A stretch of DNA of 64,000 nt from Charina bottae. Lineage: Eukaryota > Chordata > Lepidosauria > Squamata > Charinaidae. The notes under the pieces are model-generated. The model saw nothing but the letters and a program-made list of their open reading frames with translations. It did not search any database and was not told the DNA's origin. The stretch covers positions 56,193,001 to 56,257,000 of the forward strand of contig JALMGJ010000006.1 of NCBI GenBank assembly GCA_023362775.1, in the 5' to 3' direction. Shown in pieces: positions 21,036 to 32,182 of this stretch. A program made the position numbers and the translations under genes. Position 1 is the stretch's first letter, and the number at the start of each line of letters is the position of its first letter.

Positions 21036-22267
21036 AGTGCAAATCTATTTTCCCTGCTTTGAATTTAACTCTGCTACAGTTTCTCCTTTTGGCCATCTGC
21101 CAGTGAATCACCTAGGTAACCCAAGGCCTGGTTGCCATGGGCACTTTGCTGAACATATGTTCCCTTTCTGATACAGCATATAGTGCTTTGCCTTAAACTC
21201 AGCACAGTTATCCTAATATCATTGAGTCCAAGGAACCTCACCCCTCTTCCTTACTCCTTCCTTCCTTAGTCTGATACAGGTAATAGAGCTGGTATCGGTC
21301 AGGTTTATGGAAACAAGTGTAATATTGCATCCCCTAGATGCACAGATGGGTTGTTTCAGGATTTTATTGAAGAAAGCTATGGAAACGTAAGAGGAAGGTG
21401 GCTTTGGAGGAAGATATCATGCATTTTTACCCATTGTGTTTGGATTGCAGAAATGTCGTGCAATGAAAGTTTCTTTCTTCTCTTAGTGTTAATACAGTGT
21501 CATTCCTCTTGTTCCTTTTGTTCTTGGGAACTTCATCCAGGGGCATCTTTCTTCCTAATCTAGTGTATCTGTTTTTTCAATACCTGTAAATCATGATTTG
21601 ACCACATGAGGGCACATCTATATTATCTTTAACTAAATAAGTATTTTTCTAACCTTAAATGCTATGTTATGACTGCTGTTGTGTAAACACTCATTTATAT
21701 GTGAACTTTGCTTTAAGGAGTATCCCCATGAACTTCAGAAAATATAGGTATTAGATTAATAGATACAAAAATGTGACTCGATACTTGTTGACACGATCTC
21801 TATCACAATATTTGCAGGCATTGTTCTAACAGTCCCAGTTTTTCAAATGATACAAGAGATCAAGTGAACAAAACCCATAAGTTGTATGTTTGTTTTATAG
21901 GAAAAAGACTAAGGGAAGGAAATAAATGGGATGGGAAAGTAGACTGAAGTATCTTTCCCTTGAATGATGTGCTTCATCTTAGTGGCATGCTTAGGATAAT
22001 CTCTAGGGAGAAGAATAATGAGCTTTATGGTGATTTTCATGGTGAAGAAAATAGTTTCTGAATATAGGATTTCAGAATAATGAAAGAAAAGAGGTAAATT
22101 GGCACTGAAATTAGAGAGGCAGTTTAGCCTCTTAGGTATTATTGGGGCTTCTGGGTTTTAGATGGCAATGCCAAGCTTCCAGTAAGTAGAAGTATTAAAC
22201 AATAATGGCTGGAAGAATATTCTCAATATACATATACACTTGGACCAAACAATATTTACATTAGAGG
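21036..22267. other. No recognised content; intergenic
   Basis: Unique-looking AT-rich DNA; nothing supported. Confidence 0.5.
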
Positions 22268-22872
22268 TACAGGTAGTTCCTGACTTATGACCATTCATTC
22301 AGCAACCATTCGAAGTCACGACGGTGCTGAACAAATGGTGGTTATGACCAGTCCCCGGAGTGGCTGTCCTAGCACCCCTGCAGTCATGTAATCATGATCT
22401 GGGTGCTTGGCAACTGGCTCGTACTTACAACCAGTTGCAGCGCCCCATGATCACCATTTGCAACCTCAATGGGGAAGCCAGCAGGGAAGGTGGCATGTTG
22501 CTGGGGTGAGTCTCCCCATCCATGCACCCTCTCTAGCCCCTCTGTGCTCGCGCTGCGCTGACCACTCATGTACACTCGTGCACCCCCCCCCCCAGCCTCA
22601 CTGCGCCTCCCTCGCACCCTCCCCCACCCGGCAGCCGCCACTTACCTGCCTGCTGACCTGCTTGTGAGCCGCCTGGGACTTGCAACTTCCTGCTGGCTTC
22701 CCCACTGACTTGGTTGTGGGAAGTTGGCAGGAAGTTGCTTCGCCTAACGACCATGGGATTCAGTTAACGATGGTAACTGGGAATGCAAGTATTGCCGTTG
22801 CTAAGTGGTGCAGTCACTTAGTGATGGAAATTCCAGTCCCAATTACTGTCATAAGTTAAAGATTACTTGTAA
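22268..22872. mobile_element. Non-autonomous DNA transposon with diverged inverted ends
   Basis: The left end 'tacaggtagttcctgactta' and the reverse complement of the right end 'tacaagtaatctttaactta' agree over most positions, so about 24 bp of terminal inverted repeat is visible. The interior has related 'gtggttatgacc' and 'taacgatggtaactgg' blocks and a C-run near 22580. No transposase frame. Superfamily and target duplication are unclear. Confidence 0.55.
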
Positions 22873-23104
22873 GACAACTTGTCTTCCTTGCATATTAGAT
22901 TGATTTATAATTTGCTTTGGCTGATTAAATAATAGCCAGATTTAAGTATGTTTCAGGTCCATCACAGCCAGAGAAGATGCAGTAAACCTAGTTTGGTGCA
23001 TAAAACTTGTGTTGCCCAAGGCCCCAAGCATTTATGTGCCTGAAAGAGAGATGTCCTAATCTGTAGCTCAGACTCTTAGCCATTATGCTACATTGCCTGT
23101 GGAT

Positions 23105-23290
23105 TATTTATTTATTTAATTTATTTTCTATCCTGCCTTTATTATTTTTATAAATAACTCAAGGCGGCGAACATACCTAATACTCCTTCCTCCTCCTATT
23201 TTCCCCACAACAACAACCCTGTGAGGTGAGTTGGGCTGAGAGTGAGTGACTGGCCCAAAGTCACGTCACCCAGCCGGCTTTCATTAATAA
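23105..23290 (-). mobile_element. CORE/MIR-like SINE, 5'-truncated
   Basis: The tail side ('ataaataactcaaggcggcg', 'cctcctattttccccacaac') and CORE segment match the 6797 copy. The tRNA-like head is missing: similarity ends at 'cccagccggctttcat'. Confidence 0.75.
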
Positions 23291-24211
23291 TAATGTGGCC
23301 AACATGTTTGAATAATTAAAAATACGGTCTGCCATTCATTTATGATATAGATGCTAATAACCATGTAGCAAATGTAGCTGTTCAGTTGTAATAACTATAC
23401 AGCTTCATTAACTGTTTTCCATTATCTTTTCCCCAGTGGTTTCTAAAATGTGCCAGTATCGTTGATAGTTACTTTATGAACTTCAGATAATTTCATTCAC
23501 AGTCATCTCCTAGTGGCAGCTATGTCTTAGTTTGTAGTGTGGATAATAGTTGCCAGCATTTAGACTGATTTTTTTGACTGTCCTGATAGGAAATATGGAA
23601 AATCTATCACATCTTGGAGGGCTGCAAGTTCTAGGGGCAATTCTGCGATTCTAATGCAGATATCTATTCTTCCTAGGATGGAAGTTACTAGAAATGATGC
23701 AATACTCACAATTACTAGATATGATGTAATATTAGTACCAGTTAACGCAGTTAAAAGCAAAGACTGCAGGCATTTGATCAATGAGCATAAAATAAAGCTT
23801 ATGCATTAGAAATTGCAACACTGCTACAGTTAAATGCATTATTATTAAATAAATTATTATTAATTTATTGTTTATTTAATTATTAATAATAATTACATTA
23901 TTGCATTATTTCATGCTTTAATAGATTAATTTTGATGATGCTTTTATAAAATAGTTTTATTTTCACTCTTAACTAATAATGCAAAATACACCCATCTGTG
24001 TATGGGAGCTACCTAGCATAACTTAGCATACATAGCAGCACAAAGGAGAAAATACACATTAAATAAAGGAGCAAAGGAAGGAACATATTATGCAGAGTAT
24101 TCTTACTATACAAGATAAAAAAACAATTTACCAGACTATTTTGGGATACAGCCTTAGAAACAAAAAATCAAAGCACATTTATTCATTCAGTTTTGTTTGC
24201 AATCACAGGTC
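23291..24211. other. No recognised content; intergenic
   Basis: AT-rich, with many ATTA runs near 23840-23900. Nothing supported. Confidence 0.5.
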
Positions 24212-24229
24212 AAACTTAAAATAAAAACC

Positions 24230-24527
24230 TTCTTCTTCTTTTTGGCGATCATTCGTAGCTGAGTAAGATTGTCTTCCAGGGGTAAAATCTTAACAGTGGA
24301 TCCGTAAGTGGCTGTAAAGACTAATTCTGGATCCGCACAACCTCCCACAATGACTTCAAAGTCTGTAGCGCCTTTAATAAAGGCTGACCTCCAATTGAAA
24401 CGCTCGAGTTAGGGCTTCCCAGTTCTCAATGCTGATATTAATTTTTTTTTTAAATTAGCTTTGAGAGTATCTTTGAATCTCTTTTGCTGTCCACCAATAT
24501 TCCGTTTTCCATTCTTAAGTTGGGAGT
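24230..24527 (-). mobile_element. 5'-truncated LINE, RT C-terminal remnant with 18-bp TSD
   Basis: The insert is flanked by an exact 18-bp repeat AAACTTAAAATAAAAACC (24212-24229 and 24528-24545). The minus strand reads QKRFKDTLKANLK in one frame and ends in an AAG-type tail beside the left repeat, as expected of a LINE 3' end. Similar KKRFKDxLKxxLK runs occur near the C-terminus of several LINE ORF2 proteins. A frameshift and a stop break the rest. The clade is not determined. Confidence 0.6.
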
Positions 24528-24649
24528 AAACTTAAAATAAAAACCACATTTATAAGGGAAGGAAAAAAGGATAGTGATTTAAAATGGAAATGTAAATTCA
24601 AATAAATTGCATGAAATTAGATTTTTTGGAGATTGTCAATAAGTCATTT

Positions 24650-24850
24650 ATTTATTTATTTAGATTTATATTACCACCCATCTCCTCGAATGGAGGACTC
24701 TGGGCAGTTCACAATAAAAACCGTAATAAAATACAATAATAATCAAAACATCAATAAATAAATATAAAATCCAAGAGCAAAGATGTTAATACTAAAAAGG
24801 GTTTCATGGGATCAACCAGCCCCAGGAGGAACTGTTAGCATTCCCCTCCC
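24650..24850 (-). mobile_element. L2-type LINE 3' UTR fragment
   Basis: The TTTA-rich tail complement is followed by 'cacccatctcctcgaatgga' and 'ctctgggcagttcac', the antisense of the 3' end of the element at 1-3965. Only the last ~200 bp were inserted. Confidence 0.7.
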
Positions 24851-25590
24851 ATGCAAGGCTGAGTCATCTTATATGGCTGCAAAATTTTGCAGCCTCCTTT
24901 GATATATGTGGAAACTGATCACCCAATAATACATTCACATATTCTATCTTTGACCTACCTGTATATGTAGCAAGTGTGGTTGTATCAAATCACTTCAAAG
25001 CCCTGTATAGAAATAGTGAAATACTACTTGGTGTCTCTATTTCCTTTAATCTAGATGGGCACATTTACTTTGCTTTGGGGATTTTTTTTTGATATGCATA
25101 TTCTAGCTAGTGAAAAAACTCTCTGATGCCTATCACAATTGATATTTGTCAGTTTTCAGGGGTAAAACGCCTCTTATTTATTCCCCATCTAGGTGGGAAG
25201 AGGACAGAGCCCATGTTCTTTTGATGGTCGATATCCAACATGATGCCTGACTTCAGTCTTTGTTTTCCCTAGACTCAAGGCAATCAATGAATGGGATTAA
25301 AATTCAAAATGCTACATATCTTGGTCAAATTTCTTTCCCCCAGAAGCAAGCAAACCTACCTGGAGAACCAGAATTGATAGGGTTAGAGTTATAAGAAATA
25401 GTTTAAGCAAAAATTTGAATGAACAATCCTAACCCTTGCCTTTTATGAAGACATTCCAGATTCCAGTAAATTATGAAATAAAAACCATTATTTAAAAGCC
25501 GACTAATTTTTTATAGAGCACATCCAAGAAAGTGACTGAATACAGTTCAGTTGTTGCTGAATGGAAAAAGCATGTAAACTAATTTTTAGA
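24851..25590. other. No recognised content; intergenic
   Basis: Nothing supported. Confidence 0.5.
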
Positions 25591-25800
25591 GATCTTGCAA
25601 ATAATGATTTATTTGCCACTTTTGCCATTTGGATTTTATTCTGATTTTATAATTATTAATAACTGTATTATATTTTATATATTGTATTTATATTTTATGC
25701 TTCTTGTTTTAATAAATTATCTTATTGTAAACCGCCCAGAGTCCCTCCTGAGGAGGGAGATGGGCTGTGATAGAAATTTAATAAATAAACTAAACTAAAC
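25591..25800 (+). mobile_element. L2-type LINE 3' UTR fragment
   Basis: Ends in 'ccgcccagagtccctcctga' and 'gggagatgggctgtgataga', then an AAAT/AAACT tail. This is the sense-strand version of the family 3' end. The tail runs straight into a long microsatellite. Confidence 0.7.
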
Positions 25801-26035
25801 TAAAATAATAAACTAATAAACTAAACTAAACTAAACAACTAAACTAAACTAAACTAAAATAAAATATAATATAAAATATAAAATATAAAATATAAAATAT
25901 AAAATATAAAATATAAAATAATAAAATAAAATAAAATAAAATAAAATAAAATAAAATAAAATAAAATAATAAAATAATAAAATAATAAAATAAAATAAAA
26001 TAAAATAAAATAAAATAAAATAAAATAAAATAAAA
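25786..26035 (+). repeat. (AAACT)n-(AAAATAT)n-(AAAAT)n microsatellite
   Basis: About 250 bp of shifting A-rich units directly after a LINE tail, which probably seeded the array. Confidence 0.95.
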
Positions 26036-26274
26036 GATCCTAGTCAAAATCCATAAAGGATTATCATGGATTTTCCTGCTATACATTTTGAAATGCACAT
26101 AGTGTACTTTATTTAAGCTAGCTAGCACATCAAGGCCAGCCATGCTTTCATTCCATTTGTATAAAAATGTCCTGCTCAAGTAGACATGATGGAAATTTTA
26201 CAGGAAGACGGCTATAATTGGTTGTCATTGGTCTGTATGTGTGTGTGTATACACCCCGCCCCATATATGTAGTA

Positions 26275-26609
26275 AAGGTAAAGGTTCCCCCCGCACATTT
26301 GTGCAGTCGTGTCCGACTCTAGGGGCCGGTGCTCATCTCCGTTTGTTAGCCGAAGAGCCAGCGTTGTCCGAAGACGCTTCCACGGTCATGTGGCCGGCAT
26401 GACGCACGCGGAACGCTGTTACCTTCCCACCGAAGTGGTACCTATTCATCTACTTGCATTTGCATGCTTTCGAATTGCTAGGTTGGCAAGAGCTGGGGCG
26501 AGTGCGGGAGCTCACTCCGCACGCAGGGCTAGGGATTCGAACCTCCGAACTTGCGATCTTCCGATCAACAAGCCTGGTGTCTTACCCGCTGAGCCACCAC
26601 GACCCTTAC
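26275..26609 (-). mobile_element. Sauria-type SINE (tRNA head, BovB-like tail)
   Basis: The minus strand starts with a tRNA-like head ('gtggtggctcagcgggtaag', then 'ggttcgaatccc') and ends in 'tagagtcggacacgactgca', which resembles the 3' end of BovB LINEs ('gtcggacacgactgaac' at 56960), followed by an ACCTTT tail. TATATGTAGTA flanks the element (26264-26274 and 26610-26620), a target duplication. This layout is the one described for Sauria SINEs of squamates. Confidence 0.85.
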
Positions 26610-26620
26610 TATATGTAGTA

Positions 26621-28215
26621 ACCTAGTGCTTAAAAGTAAAATTATAATTACTGACAAGTAAAGGCAACTATGTGAATTTTTGGAAATTTAGAAGGTTTTC
26701 AAAATCCTCCAGGGGTGAGACTGATTTAGTGCTATCACTCTGTTATAATCTTTGTATATTATTAAGTGTAACAAATAGGCCATTCACACCATGCCCTAAC
26801 TTTGCATTTGGTGACATTCTTGCTGCTGTGTTAATATAAGGTCTATTAAGCTGGACCTCATGGTCCATTACCCTTTCTTTAGGCTTGACCCTGTGAAGCT
26901 TAAGGGTCTTGAGCACAGTGTGAAAAAGCAACATGTTTCACTCTCACCCAAGGAGCTCATTAGGACTTTATAGAAAGACCAAAAAAAAAAAAAATACTCA
27001 CACAGTACTAACATTTGCTCTGAGGAGTGCTCACCAGACAAACAGCCTGGTGTCAGGAGGCAGTCATTGTTCTCTTTCTTCAGCCTTGCACACCAATTTA
27101 GCAAGCTAGCTAAAAAGAAGGCCTCATTTGTAATCCACCATTTCATCCTTTGTCACGGAAATCCATTTACCAGCATCTCCAATGGACCCCAAGTTCTGAT
27201 CCTTGAAATTCCTGCTTCATTCAGGAATGGATGGATTTAAGATACGGTTACACTCATGATACTTGCTAACCATTTTCTTTCCTTTCCTTTCTTAGAATAT
27301 CTCATTATGATACGCTTCTAAAGTACAACTATGTGCGGAAAGTATTTAATTCCTGAACATTCAATGATTTATTCAGGAAGAAACTGTATGTAGGTTCATG
27401 GTTCCAGCAGAGTTGTTGATTGGGCAATAGAGAAAAGAAAATACTAATTCTCTGTTAAATAGATAATTTACAAATGCAGATGCAAATGATTCTATACTCA
27501 GATTGGAAACATATTATATGAATTAAAATGTATTTAATTTTAATCAATATACTTTTGGAGATGAATAATTTAGCAAAACCAAATGTACTAAAAAGCCCTA
27601 TTTAAAGTAAATGGTGTACAAACATCATTCAACTTATTCCCATTTATCTCAGTGTCGCATAAACACATCTTATTTTAGTTTGCAGGTGATGCCCACAATC
27701 ACACACAGATGTATGTAATACTATCAGAGTTTCCCTGAGTTCAATTAGATTATTTCAGAGTAAGTGAGTATAAGATCACAACCATTGCTTCCTATGATTT
27801 TAAGCATATCTAAGTTATGCTGCTGAGTTGCAAATGATTTGCTTAGTTGGGGAAAAAACTACTTTTACTTTTAGATAATTACAATAATAATTCAATCAGT
27901 CAAGTGCCATCATCACAATATGTTACTTATATACATAAGTGACTTCTGTTGATCTAAATTAGTTTCCCCCAACCTAGTATCTTCTAGGTGTGTTGAACTA
28001 TAAATCCCTCAATCCCATCCATTAAGCAAAATCAATTTGACATGGAAAAGAAATTGTTTGGTTTGTAGGTTACCATTTACAGATAGAGAAAACACAATGC
28101 TTGAAATGCAGAACTATAAGGATCTCTATAGCAGGGATAAGCAAACTTACATCTCATTAGGTTTACTTTTCGAAGAGAATATTTGTAGCTCAGGGTTGAA
28201 CTGGGGAGTCTTTGG
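26621..28215. other. No recognised content; intergenic
   Basis: AT-rich; one A-run near 26980. Nothing supported. Confidence 0.5.
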
Positions 28216-28995
28216 TGCTCTCTGAGCCTTGTTGTTTTCATGCAGACGTTTCATTGCCAGGCTAGGCAACATCTTCAGTGCGAAAAGGGAGTGGAACTTG
28301 CTGTCTGTTTATATACCCTAGCTTGTCCTGCCTGTGTTGGTGGGGGTCTTGTACTCTCCTTGGTAGTTCCTTGATTGGGCTGTTGTGTGCTGTTTGGGTG
28401 ATTGACTGAGTTAATAGTTCCTTGATTAAGGTCTATTGTGTTGTTTGATTGCTCCTCTGCTGCTAATCTTGCTGTTAATCTATGCATATCTTGTTGTTGA
28501 TTGCTGGCCCAGGGGTGTTCTGGTCTTCTGGCTATTCTATTGTCTCTTATGAATGGTATGTAAATGTTGTTAACCTCTATGTGTCTGTTGATGGCTGCTT
28601 TGTCTGAGTGCCAAGCTTCCAGGAATTCTCTAGCATTTTTGGATTTGGCCTGGTCTAATATGCTCACAGTTTCCCAGTTGAAAGTATGGTTAAGTCTGTC
28701 CATGTGTTGTGAGATTAAGGAGTTTTCGACATGATGAAAACTCCTTAATCTCACAACACATGGACAGACTTAACCATACTTTCAACTGGGAAACTGTGAG
28801 CATATTAGACCAGGCCAAATCCAAAAATGCTAGAGAATTCCTGGAAGCTTGGCACTCAGACAAAGCAGCCATCAACAGACACATAGAGGTTAACAACATT
28901 TACATACCATTCATAAGAGACAATAGAATAGCCAGAAGACCAGAACACCCCTGGGCCAGCAATCAACAACAAGATATGCATAGATTAACAGCAAG
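28216..28995 (-). mobile_element. Second Penelope-like family: palindromic GIY-YIG arm pair
   Basis: The left half on the minus strand encodes a Penelope-type C-terminus (SLISQHMDRLNHTFNWE, ILDQAKSKNAREFLEAWHS, INRHIEVNNIYIPFIRD) and continues to a 3' end with a hammerhead-like motif. The right half repeats the same codons on the plus strand. The arms 28469-28727 and 28736-28995 are near-perfect inverted repeats around an 8-bp centre. The right arm stops at 28995 and lacks the 3' UTR. The RT is absent. Sequence differs clearly from the family at 10083. Confidence 0.75.
28247..28278 (-). ncRNA. Hammerhead-like hairpin, second Penelope family
   Basis: On the minus strand CTGAAGA is followed by a TTGCC/GGCAA hairpin (loop TAGCCT) and GAAACG. 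The paired letters differ from the first family (CTCCTT/AAGGAG) while the flanking boxes are the same, which is covariation supporting a real RNA stem. Confidence 0.45.
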
Positions 28996-29089
28996 AACCT
29001 GCAAAAAAGTAGGTTGTGGTTAAGAACCTGTCCTTCAGGGAAAAGCAAACCATTTGATAAACTGCAAAGCATGACTTCAAAATAAGTGC

Positions 29090-30165
29090 TGTGCTGCATG
29101 TTTTAGATGAAGAATTTGATACTGAAAGTGAAACAGGGATAGGTAACCTAGAAATACATATCATAAAAGGTGAAATGACAGCAGCAAAATGGCTCACACC
29201 AGAAGTGAATGGAAGAACCATATACATACAATTGGACACTGATTCTACTTTATCAGTTATATCAGAGCTTTCCAAACTGTGTGTCGGGACACGTTAGTGT
29301 GTCGGCTGCAGTGTCTGGGTGTGTCGCAGCTGCTGCTGCCTCTGAGCCCTGCCAGGATTCCGCGCAGGTCCTAGTGCCTGCCTTGTGCCTTGCTGCCTCC
29401 AAACCCACTGTGATTCCGCGCAGGTCCTAGTGCCTGCCTTGTGCCCTGCTGTAAGAGTGTGTCGCGAAATGATGCCCTGCTGTAAGAGTGTGTCGCGAAA
29501 TGATGCATGTCTAAAAAGTGTGTCACCAACATGAAAAGTTTGGAAAGCTCTGAGTTATATTATAGTATGAATTTGAGCAGCATTTCAGAGATGCTAAGCC
29601 GAAACCATAAAAAGTACAATTAAAAACTTAAACCAGAGAAAAGATTATTCCTTCAGAGTGATACCTATAATGGTAAAAAACAACAGCGAGCAGTGTATGT
29701 TGGATTTATTGTATATGCTAGTGAAACAGGAGTACCAGCTGTCTGGGGGTGTGATCACCTGAGGAAGCTGACACTGGATTAAAGTTCCACCAGTAGCCTG
29801 TGCGCTACACTTCCTATCATGGAGACCACTAAAAGTAAGATAAAAAATACACTGGATACTGCTGTGTCTTTGTTGGTATATAGACTGGCACACTCAAGCT
29901 CATCAAAGATAAAGTAGCATTACAAAAAATGCCACATCCAAGTTTTACAAACCATGTTGTTGGGAGTCTGGTGCCATACAAGTTTAATAAATTATGTCCA
30001 GTTCCATTAAATGTATACAAAAGGGTGGATACTGAACTGGATTGGATGGGAGCGGAGGGAATTATTTGAAAAGAATGCATAGGCTACATCTGTGGTTTCA
30101 GTGGCTAAAAAGAACAAAAGTGTTAGGAACTGTGGTGATTTTGAAGTACACTAAGAAAAAGGCAA
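29090..30165 (+). pseudogene. Decayed Ty3/Gypsy pol fragment (protease to RT start)
   Basis: The plus strand shows, in order, a protease-like QLDTDSTLSVIS where the catalytic DTG has become DTD; after the inserted MITE, VWGCDHLRKLTL (compare the ALFGRDWLRxL block that ends Gypsy proteases); then GTLKLIKDKV, a TELDWMGAEGII segment and NCGDFEV, the approach to the RT palm in Ty3/Gypsy elements. Stops and frameshifts separate these blocks. No LTRs were found nearby. The family assignment comes from motif order, not alignment. Confidence 0.6.
29263..29552. mobile_element. hAT-type MITE, short form with two repeat cores
   Basis: Same inverted ends as 19499-20484 (CAGAGCTTTCCAAAC and its complement), with an exact 8-bp duplication AGTTATAT at 29255-29262 and 29553-29560. 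It has two 'caggtcctagtgcc' cores 56 bp apart and a 31-bp tandem duplication (29444-29474 and 29475-29505) not seen in the long form. It is inserted inside the Gypsy protease remnant. Confidence 0.9.
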
Positions 30166-31964
30166 TGGTAAGCAACTTCTGAAATCTTGCCAAGAAAAGT
30201 AGAGAGTAGTCTAGGCAGTCACCAGGAGTCCACACTGTCTCAAGGGCACACACACAATTATATGGAGGAATCAAATAGGAGCAATTGTGTAGTGTGTACC
30301 AGCACACTTCTTTTTCCAGGATCAAGTAGAATTCTTTACAATTCTATTTTAATATTACATGCAAATGCTTTCAGTAGATCTTAATTTTAGATGAAGTCAA
30401 TGCATTGGATACAAGTAAAGAAATAATCTCCTTATTCATATTTAATTATCCAGTCCTCCGAGAATTGGATATGATTGAACGGATTAAAAAAAGATGTATG
30501 AGTTAGGTACTTACAATCATATCTATATTTAGGTTAATTACATCTCACCTTGAACATTTATTATCAATGCAGCAAATAAAAGAATTTGGTCGTGAAGCTT
30601 GATGATACAGAAATATATTGTATTCTTTCTGATTTTTATCTTTTTTGTGCTACAAAAGAAAGCTATTTTTTTTGCGTTTCTGTTTCAAAAGACCACTAAA
30701 CTCTGATAGCTATGCATCTGTTAATCCTGTGGGAACCTTTGTTTTCAACATGTTTCTTTCACCTTTAAGAAAATCTGGCTCTGACTTCCAGGTCTTAATT
30801 GTCTCTCCACCTGATGTTCAAAGAAAGCTGGGTTTCTGTAAGGAGAAAGTCAGGAAACACTTTCTTTTAGCAACAACAAATTGAAACATTTATATAAGGA
30901 AGTGATGGGAAACTTCAAATTTGATTACAAGCAACCTTTGGCTTCCTATCTGCTGAACAATAGGCCATGTTGTTAAGGGCAATTTCCATGCACAGCATGT
31001 GGGTCCTATTTTTTCATCCTTAGACATGGTTGTTTACTGTTCAGAGCTGTTTATGCATTTTAATCAGCCTGATTCAGCAGTCCTTAATAAATCACTCCTA
31101 AATGAATGTTCCAAAACAAGGACTGTTCTACAGGATTTTTCTTGGTTTTTTCTCTCTCTCCCAATTTCAGTGTTTAAGTTCAGGGCCCGGTAGATATGAA
31201 AATAAAAATCAAAGACTGGTAAAGTCAATGAAATGATCATTAACTGTCTGACTTTAATGTCTTTCTTCCAGATTTTGCTCCAAGTTGCTTTTTTTAAGCT
31301 GCAGGAGTCCAACTTTAAATTCACAGCAGATAGACACAATTTCACTATTAGAACGTCTATCAGTTCCTGGTACAGCAGGTTTTTTAATGGCCTGAAGGTG
31401 ACAGTCTAGATTTTGGCAGGTATTTACAAGGGAAACAATGTGCAAATAGTACAAGAGGCAGTCCAGTGGAACATAAGAACAGGGAAAAAAAACCCAGTAT
31501 GGAAATAATACTTTTTTGCGGATAAATATTTGTTCACAATTGAGGAAAAGAACTTTGGACGAACATACAGGAAATTGACTAATACATTTTTTCAAAGCAA
31601 AAATAAAAGCTCTATTGTGCCAAACAGGTTAATGCATGAAAGCAAACTGTTAGTCAATCATTTTAAATTAATACTATACTGCTTGAATCTAATGTGGCCT
31701 TCTTTTTAGAAGAATGAAAATTATTATTATAAAACAATAAATATTATAGGAGAATTTCTTCGCTATCAAAGAGTGTCACTGGCCCAGCTCAAATTATGTG
31801 ATGATAAGAACATTCCTTAGAGACCTTTCAAGCCCTGCTTCAGTAAAAAGATGTATTTAGGTTGCCACCTAATAGTAAACCCCAGAAAAGCTATTTGTAA
31901 ATATTATGGACTTGGGGAGTTGTAGGCAGCTCATAGAAAATAATTAAATATAATAAGTAAATAG
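30166..31964. other. No recognised content; intergenic
   Basis: AT-rich; short open frames lack domains. Nothing supported. Confidence 0.45.
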
Positions 31965-32080
31965 ACATGGATAGGATTGTGCTGTAAGATTGCAAACCTA
32001 TACTGACTGTTGTGATAGTAAAGCCCACTCAACTCACTGGATTATATTTCTCAGTAAACATGTACAGGTTTGCCCAACCA
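31965..32080. repeat. Possible old interspersed repeat
   Basis: 'agtaaagcccactcaactca' and 'agtaaacatgtacaggtttg' resemble a widespread amniote repeat with 'taagtcccattgaa' and 'aagtaaacatgcataggatt' blocks. Short and diverged, so only tentative. Confidence 0.3.
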
Positions 32081-32182
32081 GGTATCCTCTTATATCAGCT
32101 TGTATCAGCTTTGAGTGCATGGGAGTCCATAAAAAAGGCTTATCTGTTCATATTAAATGCATTCTAACAAGCTACCTTGTAA

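Noticed and set aside
20764..21111. ORFs rich in Lys-Glu-Arg and Gly-Arg-Glu repeats
   Set aside because: Pure translation of a tetranucleotide microsatellite.
25844..26179. Phe/Tyr/Ile-rich ORF resembling a membrane protein
   Set aside because: Translation of the AAAAT-type microsatellite.
26309..26626. 105-codon ORF of apparent coding quality
   Set aside because: It is contained in a Sauria-type SINE and reads its consensus antisense; the related ORF in the other copy has the same origin.
28469..28995. CRISPR-like or phage-type inverted repeat structure
   Set aside because: There are only two arms, they encode Penelope protein sequence, and the genome is vertebrate.
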